Source of the DNA: Babylonia areolata
Taxonomy: Eukaryota; Mollusca; Gastropoda; Neogastropoda; Buccinidae
Direction: 5' to 3'
Assembly: GCF_041734735.1 (NCBI RefSeq)
Contig: NC_134879.1
Coordinates: 8,484,810 to 8,548,809, forward strand
Length of the DNA: 64,000 nt
Below, piece after piece: positions 24,201-31,870 of the stretch. Positions within the stretch are counted from its first letter, which is position 1. Every line of letters begins with the position of its first letter. Both the position numbers and the translations under genes were made by a program. Below the pieces are notes generated by a model. The model made no database searches, was not told the DNA's origin, and was given only the letters and a program-made list of their open reading frames with translations.

Positions 24201-25382
24201 AGTATTAAAACGGTCATACATACAAGCACCCATTTGTAGATGAGTGAACATAGTTACAGCCCAAGATTGACAACTCATCCCAGTCAAGGAATGGAGAGGA
24301 AATATTAACAAGCTTAAAATAACCTATAGCAACAAGAGAGGCGTCCATGGCAAAATTGCTTTGTGAAATCATTTTTCAGTATGCATATAAACCTGACTGA
24401 ATCAGTAAATGACTCAGGAAATGAATGATGTGTGCTCAGAGGCAGCTATCAGTCAGCTCAGCTTTGGTAGGCAGCCTGTTGTGCAAAAGACTGTGTAAGT
24501 ACTTAGAGCTTGGTCTCTGGAGGATAGGTGCACAGAAACAAGCTGAGGTGTGCTACTTGGTGCCATTTCTTGCTCTTGTCTGCTGGTGTGTACTAAACCA
24601 CAGCGCCATGTGTCAAAACAGATCCAGTTCAAATTGGGGACTCTCAACCATTGCATTGTTTCCTTACTTTTGATTCAACACGGATTGGCGGATCACTTTC
24701 TTAACTTATTTAATAAAGAATTGTACTTTTCTGAAATTTACACAAATAGTAAGCTGTTACCAGTTCAGAGAACTGAGGAGTCACAGATGGCTTTGTTACA
24801 GTATTCACAGGCACAAGCAAAAGTCATGTGACCATAATTTTGATTGAACATTAAGACCGCATCCATTTGTTGCCTGTCTGAACAAAGTTTGTGAATAGTC
24901 CCCAGATACAGTGTGGACAAATCTCTAAGTCCATGCTTTACCTGTTTGAACACAAGAGAATGTGAATTGTTCAGTAAGTTTACAAAATCTCTGCTTCCAT
25001 TTCAACAAAGTGTTTACAGATGTAAAATGGACAAAATCTGTACTTCTGTTTGTTGTCAGTTACAACAAAGTGCATACATTGTCAACAGATTCAAAATGGT
25101 CAGAATCTCAGTATTTGTTGCCTGTTTGAACAAAGTATGTAAATTGGACAAAATCTCTACTTCCATATGTTGCCTATTTGAAAAAAGTGTGTATGAATTG
25201 TCCACAGATATGAAGTGGATGAAATCTCTCCAGAGGCATCTATGTATGAAGAAGACTACACGTACCTCATCCTCAGCAAAAGTATTCCCCAGAAATCGGC
25301 ATCCACCTCCACTTCAACAAAATCAAAGACATCGCCTCTGAAAGACAGCAACACCACAAGCACAAAAGCTGTCTCTGAATGA
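9216..25382 (+). CDS. NAA40: N-alpha-acetyltransferase 40 (NatD), nine coding exons
   Basis: NatD transfers acetyl from acetyl-CoA to the N-terminal serine of histones H4 and H2A. Nine exons splice with consistent phases to 747 nt (248 residues; human 237). The start is Met-Gly-Arg-Lys-Ser-Ala-Lys followed by a Lys-rich stretch, as in human MGRKSSKAKEKK. Next come a helical region with [19 protein letters not shown], then the GNAT core: YEQSDWGW (residues 85-92), [33 protein letters not shown] and the acetyl-CoA loop VRRKGLG (146-152). Y85, D127, E129, Y136, Y138 and E139 fall at the human positions, so residues implicated in substrate binding are kept. The C terminus ends in a Ser/Thr/Lys-rich tail unlike the human Cys/His-rich one. 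Introns are stuffed with transposons and VNTRs. Exons 2-9 are certain; exon 1 is inferred. Confidence 0.93.
9912..11230 (+). mobile_element. 5'-truncated LINE of CR1/Jockey type in NAA40 intron 1
   Basis: Frame-shifting plus-strand pieces follow RT order: [21 protein letters not shown], a decayed fingers region, [78 protein letters not shown] and finally [16 protein letters not shown]. The endonuclease is missing (5' truncation) and several stops and frameshifts are present. The VRP-EYAS-VWDP and VQRRAARF signature is usual for the CR1/Jockey group. It sits in the host gene's sense orientation. Confidence 0.85.
11671..11716. repeat. (TA)n-rich microsatellite
   Basis: TATATATA runs interrupted by TGTATGTATGTG, 120 bp upstream of NAA40 exon 2. 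Confidence 0.85.
11835..11879 (+). CDS. NAA40: NAA40 coding exon 2
   Basis: Acceptor TTTTTCAG precedes CGGAAGTCT; donor GTAATT follows. Encodes [15 protein letters not shown], the basic N-terminal segment. Phase 0 at both ends. Confidence 0.95.
12437..12487 (+). CDS. NAA40: NAA40 coding exon 3
   Basis: Acceptor TTTCAG, donor GTAAGC. Encodes [17 protein letters not shown], matching human AAMDAVCAKVDAANR. Phase 0 at both ends. A 5-kb intron follows, filled mostly with mobile elements. Confidence 0.95.
12590..12735 (+). mobile_element. tRNA-headed SINE (family 4), 5' part
   Basis: Contains a tRNA-like head with a B-box-like GGGTTCAAGGCC after ACCAGTGATCA. It is followed by the body block GTCCCTGGGAATAGCACTTTACTC, also seen reversed in the copy at 40395-40560. 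It ends before the CACTCCACCC block found in the other copies. Confidence 0.6.
13500..14068 (-). mobile_element. Partial copy of the long-TIR element
   Basis: 13868-14068 matches the terminal repeat of the 28323-30448 element: AGAGGGCGCTAGTCAGGG, TTTTCTCCGCATAGGC, GTAGTAGTTTGCACAG, GTCAGACCCCTGCC and the end GAAAATTTCCTTT. The adjoining 13690-13840 is the reverse complement of part of that element's interior (about 28735-28810). This is therefore one end plus some interior, in reverse orientation. Confidence 0.7.
14100..15187 (+). mobile_element. TTAA-flanked MITE, piggyBac-like (family P1, copy A)
   Basis: Starts TTAACCCCTAGGCTGCC. It carries the palindrome ATGACGAGATAACTCGTCAT near the left end, with a one-base-changed second copy 46 bp on. 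The right end, read in reverse, has TTTCGCTGC behind a poly-A run and TTAA. About 1.09 kb. Nearly identical copies are at 47598-48656 (reverse), 48742-49817 and from 63737 to the window end. TTAA plus a CCC-starting inverted end is the piggyBac pattern. There is no transposase, so it would need one in trans. Confidence 0.8.
15251..15372 (-). mobile_element. SINE (family 1)
   Basis: Reverse-complement copy of the SINE at 4788-4914, with the GCATCTGCTTGGCAGATG hairpin and the GACTAAGCGCGTTGGG block. It lies between MITE copy A and the start of a LINE fragment, so this is a pile of three insertions. Confidence 0.75.
15373..16690 (+). mobile_element. 5'-truncated LINE, same family as copy A (copy B)
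   Basis: The first 170 residues are one clean frame: [12 protein letters not shown] (catalytic Asp pair), [34 protein letters not shown]. Frame changes follow, then [33 protein letters not shown] and [17 protein letters not shown]. The C-terminal text matches LINE copy A (FKQRITDCHIQGW, RHFLLVCPMYQLIR). Only the RT thumb side and C terminus are present. It lies in NAA40 intron 3 in sense orientation. Confidence 0.85.
16788..16945 (+). mobile_element. SINE (family 4), body
   Basis: Carries CACTCCACCCCGGTGTGAAT, GGAAAGGACAGGGCCCTGCC and CTAAGC-GAGCCCTA-type blocks, then AATGGCTGTGAAAGGCTATG. Related to the body at 39110-39285. The tRNA-like head is missing here. Confidence 0.6.
17486..17538 (+). 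CDS. NAA40: NAA40 coding exon 4
   Basis: Acceptor AACAG, donor GTGAGT. Encodes [17 protein letters not shown] plus two bases of the next Gly, matching human PLEAFPVFKKYDRNG. Ends in phase 2. Confidence 0.95.
17828..17950 (-). mobile_element. Weak, diverged SINE family 1 fragment
   Basis: CAGGGCCTGACTGGTTTATGC and GTGTAGTGTGTATGGATT resemble the two ends of the reversed family 1 SINE, with a T-rich replacement between. Similarity is partial, so the call is tentative. Confidence 0.35.
18621..18716 (+). CDS. NAA40: NAA40 coding exon 5
   Basis: Acceptor GTGTGCAG, donor GTGAGT. Encodes (G)[13 protein letters not shown], then [11 protein letters not shown] and TSSNMKT(L), matching human NGLNVSIECKR through TKTNMQT. 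Phase 2 at both ends. Confidence 0.95.
18862..19100 (+). mobile_element. TTAA-flanked MITE (family P2)
   Basis: Left end TTAACTCTCTCCATACGAAC and right end, reversed, TTAACTCACTCAGTACGGCC. This gives an inverted end with TTAA on both sides, 239 bp in all. A reversed copy lies at 39401-39632. No coding capacity. The inverted TTAA ends suggest mobilisation by a piggyBac-type transposase, which is inference. Confidence 0.8.
19185..19210. repeat. (TA)n microsatellite
   Basis: A run of about 12 TA dinucleotides. Confidence 0.85.
19670..19735 (+). mobile_element. 3' tail of a CR1/L2-type LINE
   Basis: TACAAAGCGCTTGGAGTG and GAAAGCGTTATATAAATG are the short 3' UTR signature of CR1/L2 LINEs, also seen at about 38985-39050. 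It ends about 20 bp before the NAA40 exon 6 acceptor. Confidence 0.55.
19757..19915 (+). CDS. NAA40: NAA40 coding exon 6 (GNAT core)
   Basis: Acceptor AACCAG, donor GTGAGT. Encodes (L)[39 protein letters not shown] and GDEVLY(C). This includes the positions corresponding to human Y85, D127, E129 and Y136. Phase 2 at both ends. Confidence 0.97.
19986..20398 (-). mobile_element. hAT-like MITE (family H)
   Basis: Reverse copy of the repeat also found at 46385-46754 and 55988-56342. It shares the GTTCTCACAGATGTGACCAAA end block, a TTCCAGACC/CTTGAAGGGCAAAA-type centre and an AAACCCTG end. CAGGGTT...AACCCTG ends are typical of hAT elements. No transposase and no clear 8-bp target duplication were confirmed. 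Confidence 0.6.
20880..21097 (+). mobile_element. Solo terminal repeat of the long-TIR element
   Basis: Same blocks as 13868-14068 and 30253-30448: AAGAGGGCGC, TACTTTTGTTTTCTCC, GGTAGTAGTTTGCACAGGAC, CAGACCCCTGCCAGAGTCTG, GTGGGTCACGGT and an ACATTTCCTT end. No interior is attached. Confidence 0.75.
21555..21748 (+). mobile_element. SINE (family 3) fragment just upstream of NAA40 exon 7
   Basis: GTGTGCAGCATGCACTTA, the GTAGAAAAATCCACT block, GAAATGGGTGG and GGGGAGAACAGC-GGAATTTCA match the SINE at 54672-55080 in order. It stops about 23 bp before the exon 7 acceptor, whose pyrimidine tract is the intervening CCCTCTTTTGTTTCAG. Confidence 0.7.
21772..21855 (+). CDS. NAA40: NAA40 coding exon 7 (acetyl-CoA binding loop)
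   Basis: Acceptor TTTGTTTCAG, donor GTCAGG (a weaker donor than its neighbours). Encodes (C)[17 protein letters not shown] and [10 protein letters not shown](R). RRKGLG is the Q/RxxGxG/A pyrophosphate loop of GNAT enzymes. Phase 2 at both ends. Confidence 0.96.
21893..22140 (+). repeat. Intronic repeat, copy 1 of a pair
   Basis: CCCAGTCATGGAATGGAG, ACAAGAGAGGCGTCC-TAGCAAAAT, TATGCATGTGAATGACTGA and GCGCTTGGTCCCTGATGAAG recur in the same order and orientation at 24266-24530. Either an old intragenic duplication or two insertions of one family. Confidence 0.65.
22236..22620 (+). mobile_element. tRNA-headed SINE (family 2), near complete
   Basis: The head GGGCGCAGTAGCTGAGTGG has an A-box-like TAGCTGAGTGG, and a B box GGTTCGAATCT follows at about 22294. 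Together they form a Pol III promoter of tRNA origin. The body has GCCTGGTGGGTAAAGGGTG, GTGCAGACCTGCTGTTGCC, GATCAAATATTCACGTTAAAG and the tail block GAGTGAACGTGGGAGTTGCAG. A reversed copy with a complete head is at 50015-50295; tail pieces are at 24195-24260 and 33160-33240. Confidence 0.8.
22698..23387. repeat. 46-bp VNTR, about 15 units
   Basis: About 15 units of 46 bp, each CTTCATGTGGGCATGAATAG plus GACTGTACTTCTGACTGTTC plus TGGTGC. Almost no variation is seen between units, apart from a few single-base differences in the first and last units and in two or three internal ones. It lies in NAA40 intron 7. Confidence 0.96.
23880..23957 (+). CDS. NAA40: NAA40 coding exon 8
   Basis: Acceptor GTGTGCAG, donor GTGAGT. 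Encodes (R)[14 protein letters not shown] and [11 protein letters not shown](K), matching human KKVMLTVFKHN and the AYQFFRE region. Phase 2 at both ends. Confidence 0.95.
24195..24260 (+). mobile_element. SINE family 2 tail fragment
   Basis: Matches the tail of the 22236-22620 SINE (GGTCATACATACAAGCACCC, then GATGAGTGAACATAG and TTACAGCCC). Confidence 0.6.
24266..24530 (+). repeat. Intronic repeat, copy 2 of a pair
   Basis: Second copy of the sequence at 21893-22140, sharing CCCAGTCAAGGAATGGAG, CAACAAGAGAGGCGTCC and GAGCTTGGTCTCTGGAGG. Confidence 0.65.
24865..25240 (+). repeat. Tandem repeat of the NAA40 exon 9 splice acceptor
   Basis: About six diverged units of TTTGTTGCCTGTTTGAACAA, AGTGTGTGAATTGTCCACAG, ATATAAAATGGACAAAATCT, CTACTTCCAT. 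The last unit contains the true acceptor (AG at 25206-25207) and the first bases of exon 9. Copies upstream keep the CAG and following exon-like bases at 24905, 24974, 25019 and 25088; one unit has lost the junction. Confidence 0.8.
25208..25382 (+). CDS. NAA40: NAA40 coding exon 9 and stop
   Basis: Acceptor GTCCACAG. Encodes (K)[19 protein letters not shown] then [18 protein letters not shown] and a Ser/Thr/Lys tail ending KAVSE, stop TGA at 25380-25382. The EVDEISP and YLILSK parts match human FEIDDSSP and YEILSR; the tail does not match. Confidence 0.95.
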
Positions 25383-26260
25383 TGGGTGTCTAGCATTGTG
25401 GGGGCCACTCGGTGAATGTTTAGAGGACTTAAAACAGCTGGAAGATAAATGTATAGAGATAAAATGTTACATGTCTACAGTGAACATAGACAGGGGTGCA
25501 AGTGATTGAAATCTGGAAATGTGATTTGTGCCCATGTTCCATGCTAACAATGAGGGATTAAGGATGATACCTCTTAATTTTATTAGCCTAAATTGAGGTT
25601 TGGTATGAATGGATACTTTTTATAAGCATGCAAATGATATCAGTTTCTTTAAAATATCAATACAATTACAGCAAAGCAATTAGAACAATAATAAAAAAAC
25701 TGTGTCAATTAAACAAGTATTTTTTGTTCACCATCAGAAACTCATGTGTGTTTAAACTGAAACTTTTACACTTGAATTTTAATGTTCCACCGAGGCTAGA
25801 TAGTGCTGTCCACATCCATTATTTCACTGTTTTGGTATCCAGATAGATTTTAGGGTCGTGTCTATCTGCTTGAATGTATGTGCGTGCGCACGCGTGTGTG
25901 GGTGTGTGTGTGTGCATTCTGCACATCTAGAATAGCAACAGCACATAAGAACATGCCCAGCTTGGTTTCTTTAATTTCTCAATTTATCATGGCTCCAGGT
26001 CCTCTGTGTGTCTCCATTTGTGCAAGTGACCTGACTGTATACAACTGTTCTGATCTCTGGTTGGGGGTGAAGTGGGAGAGGGGTTGTTTGTTTTTTTAAT
26101 TTATTCCACTTACTGTTCACACTGATCACCTGTGAAATTCCCAAAAATGGCCGAACAATTTTAATAGTAATTTTAAAAAATGATTAAAAAAAAGTAATTT
26201 TCTTTTGTTGCACCAAGTTAGTTTTCCAGCATTCTACATTAAAGTTTAAAGGATTTTTAC
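25383..26260 (+). other. Probable NAA40 3' UTR
   Basis: AT-rich sequence after the stop with no recognised repeat. ATTAAA at 26238-26243 is a possible poly(A) signal. The end is not established. Confidence 0.4.
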
Positions 26261-26302
26261 AGGCTCATGTTGCTGTGTACCCACACAAAAAAACCCATTC
26301 AA

Positions 26303-26426
26303 CTTTAATAATAATAATGGATACTTATATAGCACACTATCCAGAAATCTGCTGTAGGTGCTTTACAGAAACGCTTTGTTAACATAACACATTACATCAA
26401 TGTAACATACACACACCAAAGTGTGA

Positions 26427-26466
<40 letters not shown>

Positions 26467-26790
26467 TACATACATTTTAACATACATGTGTATCTAACAG
26501 CTACCCTAACATATACGCACACATAGGCAGGCACAAACTTACATAAACGCACGCACGCACAATACACATTCATATACATGCATGTAGTTATGTACACATA
26601 CATATGTATACACACAGTCAAGCACAGCTAACGCAAAGGAAGTGGACCTGCCACAATTGAACTTATTGCTGAGGGAAAAGGTGAGTTTTGAGACGAGATT
26701 TAAAAAATGCGAGGGAATCAGAATGACGGAGGTTATCAGGGAGCTTGTTCCACGTCTTTGTTGGTCAGCTTATAAATAAATAATACAGTA
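26303..26790 (+). repeat. Dispersed repeat with internal (CA)n
   Basis: Begins AATAATAATAATGGATACTT with ATAGCACACTATCCAGAAAT, has a CA microsatellite at about 26430-26461, then GGTGAGTTTTGAGACGAGAT and GAGCTTGTTCCACGTC. I recall this as a type of repeat common in marine invertebrate genomes; only one copy is in the window, so support is limited. Confidence 0.4.
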
Positions 26791-28322
26791 TGGCGTTTCA
26801 AAATAAGTTTGTCTGGTCTGCCAAGACTTACTATGCCACAATCACCATGCCGATTGTTTTGTTATTTTCATTTGAGGGATGCTGTTATTTTTCCCTTCAT
26901 GGTGGGGTGTGTGGGGGAACAAGCCTAATTTCTCCATAAAGAAAAGAAATATAATCCATGGAACTAGCAGCACAAACAAAAATCATGCACAGCACCAATA
27001 TTTTCAGTGAAATCAATGACTGACACACTGCCAGTTTTGATTTTGGAGGTCAGGCAATCAGTTCACACTTAACCATCTTCTCCCACTATCAGCTACTTGT
27101 TAACAATATTCTTGTACAGAAATCATTCAAACAGTTCAAAATCATCATCAGAATTGCCTGTTCAGCATATGCTAAAGGTCTAGTTGGTCATCAAACTTGT
27201 CTTGCAACTTTGAGAATAAAAAACATTGGCAAAACTTCACCAGATCTAACTTCTCAAAGTGCAGTTGCATGGTAGGAAACTGAAAACATGGCTGGAATGA
27301 GGTACAGTGAAACGCGTCCGACTTTCTAGAATGTGGTGCAGGTGGCACTAAAGGGTTTATACACACATATCGCACACCACGCCAAAAGCATTCCTGTGCA
27401 CTGTCTAGTCTAGACCAGACATAAATTAGGATTTTAGTTGTTTCTGCAGTCATAAGGCAGCGACAGATGGAGCTTATCTGGCAAAGAGGTGAAAAGGCAG
27501 ATCTGCAGGTGAGTGAGATGACTGTTGAGGGACATGTCGTCAGAGAGGAATTGAGATATGTGCCAAACATTACATGAAGTATCCTACGCTGACATGATGG
27601 GACAAATGGAAAAGGATCTGTTTGAATGAGAAGGAACTCTTGTCATACAACTTTTGTTTTTGTTTTTTTAAGGGGCTGTCTGTCTATGCAGACACAAATA
27701 CCTTGCTGAAGGCAATGGTAAAATGTGTCTGAATTTGTCAGAACAGAGTCCATGCTTAGATCTAAGTTTATGTACTATGTTTGGCACTCAAGTTCAAGAG
27801 ACGTTTTTTCAAAGGGATTGGAAGGAAAAAAGGGCAGAATTTCCACCGAACAGGAAATGTTCATACCTGACAATAAGTAATGTTATCCTTTGCCCTGTCA
27901 CACTTCTGTATTTTGAGTGAATTGATATCAATGGCACATGTTGCTGGATACTTATCTTTACAGTAGTGTTTGGTCTGTGTGATCATTTTAAAATGTTTTT
28001 ATTTTAATAATCTTTTAAATGTTTCTATGTTCTTTAGCAGAATAATTTAACAAAACCAGCTGTTGGACAAAGATCACTCCCCGTCAGCAAAGGTCACTGA
28101 TGGTAATCCATTGTCAGTTGAAACAATTATTCTCCATGTCATGCAGATGTCTTTAACCCCTTGACTGCTGCTGACAAGTTCACTCGTCAAGTGAAGATTG
28201 TCATTCTCACTTGGAAAACTGAGCTTACAGGTCAAGGTGCCAGTCATTCTGTATGTAGACTTCCTCTTGAGATTGTATTGTATTTGTTCAACAAAATGAA
28301 TTACCCCACTAAATAGTGGAAA
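26791..28322. other. Intergenic stretch with no recognised gene
   Basis: Nothing firm is seen. TTAACCCCTTGACTGCTGCTG at 28153 resembles the P1 MITE end and is followed by a CTGACAAG-TTCA-CTCGTCA palindrome-like block, but no matching far end was found. A minus-strand open frame at 27172-27570 has no recognisable domain. Confidence 0.45.
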
Positions 28323-30448
28323 AAGGAAATTTTCTTCCTAAAATTATGTTTATCTAACATACTGTGACCCACTAGTGCAGACTCCAGTCTGATTCCTGTC
28401 CTGTGCAAACTACTATCCGCCTATGTGAAGAAAACAAAAGTAGCTGCGGCCGATAACCTCCTGGAAGTATGTTACCTCCCCACTGTATCCCTGACTAGTT
28501 TCCTCTTTTTGCGGCACCTAACCGTAACCAGTGAAGTGTGCAGAGAGAACAGGAAGCGGGGAGGATGGGAGGGTCTTAAATGTGGGTCACGGTAAGTATG
28601 TTAGATAAACGTAATTTTAGAAAGAAACTTTCCTTTTCACTACACATACTTTACCGTGACCCACAAGTGCAGAATGACACGCCTCTTGAGCCATCCTTGC
28701 TGAAGTGTGACGTCTCTCCGGTAGAAATCAATAAGGCAGCAGGGTTTTTCCTGAGTGGGCAAGGTGAGAGATGAGGACCATGCCCTGACTTTGTGAACTC
28801 GGGTTGAGGAGGCAGTAAATCCCAACCCTACATCTGCATACATGCCTTTAATCACATTGTCCTTTGAGACAGAGATGTCTTGCTAATCTCAAGAGAGTGG
28901 TCAAGGAGTCAACTGATGAACTAGTGTCAAACCTTTCCAATCAAAGTGAGAGGTGGCAATGTGTACCATGTGGGGTTTTCTAAATTGAGCTAGAGGGCGG
29001 ACAGTTTATCATGAAAGCCTCAAGAAATGTAAGAGGGCAGGTGGAGGCTGAACCTCAATGCAAGGTGCATGTGGCCTGATCCAATGAGTCGACATTGGCT
29101 GTGGGCCAATTGGGAAAGAAATAATTGTTTGAAGGGATCTGTGGCCCCAGACAATGGTAGCCCACAAGGATGTTGGGCTTGCCTTAGGCGTGACTGTCCT
29201 ATCTGTAGAGCTCCTCCATGTGAGCTGACAGGTGATGGGCACGCCCCACCCCCTCCTTTTTTTGTGGCTACAGAAAGCGACACTGGCCTGTTGCCTGAGC
29301 ATAGAATGGCAGGCATTAGGCTGCAACAGTACAAGACGCGTTACTTGGTGGCTTCTCTGCATGGGTGTGGCATGTTGGATCAACGTGCTTCAGGTGCTTC
29401 TAGGCCATGGAGTCTCTTTCTGTGGTGGGGTTCCTAATGGAATAGGTGGTCTCCATGAGGAAAGTTTGTACTGAAGGCACTGAGAAATGGGACTAGATCC
29501 ATGACTGGCCTCTGGCCCTGTCTGGTACACTTGAAGTACGTATATGATGGAGCCGTGAGGGGCAGTTGGGAGAGAATGGCTGTTGATCTGCTGTACTACT
29601 CATTGGAGGGCATGAGTCAGCATGGGTAAAACACAAAACGGCTGTTGTGTGCTTACGGTATGAAGGTAGCCACCAAGGAGGTTCTGCTGAAATGTAAGGA
29701 AGCCAGACGGATGTGACGTCTTGTGGGGCAACCGTGTGCCTGAAAGACATGGTGCTGGCTGCTACAGTGACAAAGTCATCCTCAGACAGGCCCTTGGCTG
29801 AAGAATGAGGCTCCGTAAACACCTCAGGGGCTGTACCACTGGCAAGACAGTGCTTGTAGGCAGGGGACATGCCAAAATAACAAACCTTTCTGTGAGAAGC
29901 CCCTGTGGGGGGTGGTCACTGTGTTGGGCGATAGGGGAAACAGGTGACCCTGTGAATGAGGGGACTGCATGAGGAGTTAATGAGGGGCCGCCCGTAGTGA
30001 GGAGAGTGAAAACTGGAGAGAGAGAGGGAACAAGCATCGCAATAGCGATGATGCTGGCTTAAAGAAAGTAGGCTGGTATTGCGTGCTGCTGCCTGGCTAA
30101 TGGCCTTTGTTGCAGCAAGATCCGTTGGAGAAGTGCATGCGGAGATTGGCCCTCTGTAATCACAGCAGTGGTTGTGTCAAAATTGAAAAGGGTCAGGCAA
30201 GTCATTCAGTCAAACCCGTTTACCCCCAGATAGATAGAAGTTACATAGATATCAAAAGAGGGCGCTAGCCAGGGGGACAAAGGGGAGGTTACCTACTTCC
30301 GGGAGGTTATTGGCCGTAGTACTTTAGTTTTCTCCGCATAGGTGGATAGTAGTTTGCACAGGACAGGAATGTCAGACCCCTGCCTGAGTCTGCACTAGTT
30401 GGGTCACAGTATGTTATTTAAATGTAATTTTAGATAGAAAATTTCCTA
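28323..30448. mobile_element. 2.1-kb element with about 190-bp terminal inverted repeats
   Basis: 28323-28517 and 30253-30448 are inverted copies of one another. Outside to inside they read AGGAAATTTTCT, CTAAAATTA, GTGACCCACTAGTGCAGACTC, CCTGTGCAAACTACTATC and GAGAAAACAAAAGTA. A further head-to-head piece of the same terminus is at 28580-28690, so there may be a nested insertion. The 1.6-kb interior has no recognised protein; part of it recurs near 13700-13840. Other termini are at 13868-14068 and 20880-21097. Likely a non-autonomous DNA transposon, superfamily unassigned. Confidence 0.65.
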
Positions 30449-31449
30449 TTAATATGATAAAGACATGTGAATGGTTTTCTTAACTTACATAAACAGCTTG
30501 ATAAGATTATATTGAATCAGTATTGATGAATCTCTCAGATTGGTAGATGAAGGGAATAGGCAATTGTTGGTGCTGATGTTCACCTCAAAACGGGCATTTT
30601 TTTGCATACAAGTCAAATGTCCACATACAAACACTAGTATAGTAAGTAGTAAGCAGGGTCACTTCAATGTTTTCAACTGAAGAATTTAGTGCCTTCGAAA
30701 ACTTGCCTACAGCAGCAAGTGGCAGATTCGAATCCACGATCAGATGATCATCTCTTGGGCCCTCGTAACATCCTGCCCCATTGTCTTTTTTTCTACCGTT
30801 TGGGGCTGAAAGAATAAGCCATGGATTTGAACTTTTGTAAAAAGGTGCTCGAGAGTGTGGTTCGATTCTGATAGAAGAGAGAGGGGAGTTATGCAGGGTG
30901 GATATAGGATCAACTAATCATGCACTCACTCACTCTCCTCACATCAATAGCAGGGCCACATGGAGTGGTTTTTATAGAGTGTTTACTTTACAATACAGCA
31001 CACAGTAAAAAGTTCACCCTACACCTAAAGCAGCACCTATAAGCAGCACGGTAAAATTCACCCTAAACCTAAAGCAGCACACAGCCCAACAGAGATTTCC
31101 TTGTTCCTCACATCACTGATCAGTCAGTCACCCTGTGTCAGTCAGTTCTTCTGGGAGACAGCTAAGAACTGGCTGTGCTGACTAGTTTTATCCCTTCCCA
31201 CAACATACTGTGTATACTAATGCAAGCTATAACACTCACTCCCCAACTAGTTGAACTGAAATAACCAATCTTTGCTTGTCCTAATGACGCTATGTGAATG
31301 ACTGACAGATTCACTGCTTGATCCCAATTCGTCCAATCCAACAGACTGATCTGATTCGCTACAATTCAACCCATTTGTCTATACACATTCTATGATGACA
31401 AGTTCACCCGTTTACGTCACAAAGAGATTGGGAGACGGGACAATACAAC
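30449..31449. other. Intergenic stretch with a short duplicated block
   Basis: No gene recognised. AGTTCACCCTACACCTAAAG at about 31011 recurs in nearly the same form at about 31055, a roughly 45-bp tandem duplication. Confidence 0.45.
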
Positions 31450-31870
31450 TCTTGGCCTGTTAGCCGGCTTGATCAAAGTTCGCATTAGCATAAATTCTCC
31501 CTAGCTTACGTTCCGAAGTCCCGCCATCTACCTCAGCCATGTTTGTGAACGGAGAGATGATGAACGACTTGAAAGACAAGCCGCCACACAGGATGTTACG
31601 CTCAGCACGGGGACCGCGGCAGACATCACACAGCCGCACGTGTCTCAACGACCGAGGCGGGTGACGCGGACCAAAGGCACCGACCATGGAGTGGGGTGAG
31701 GAGGTGGAGGGGTGGAAGGGGGGAGGATGGCGTGGTGTCGGCACGGCCTCAAAGACTGGACTTGGGATGGAGCAGGAAGGGAGATAAGAGGGAGGGGGGG
31801 GGGGGTGAAGGGGTGGGGAGGGAGGGGGACAGAGTGCAGGTGCTGGGGGGGTGACACTGCTGGCACACTA
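31450..31870. promoter_or_regulatory. GC-rich island, candidate promoter
   Basis: A locally GC- and CpG-rich patch (ACCGCGG, GCACGTG, GACGCGG) in otherwise AT-rich DNA. It is followed at higher coordinates by G-rich purine tracts (31680-31860). It surrounds a possible minus-strand start codon at 31540. No core promoter motif is distinctive. Confidence 0.35.
31510..31540 (-). CDS. Possible first coding exon of an unknown minus-strand gene
   Basis: On the minus strand, ACAAACATGGCT gives a good initiation context. Ten codons follow (MAEVDGGTSE), then one base and the donor GTAAGC. No downstream exon was recognised between here and the NAA40 3' end. The gene is unidentified and the call could be chance. 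Confidence 0.25.

Noticed and set aside
27172-27570. A 132-residue minus-strand open frame as an exon of the possible 31510-31540 gene
   Set aside because: No domain, no convincing acceptor and no conserved text was recognised.
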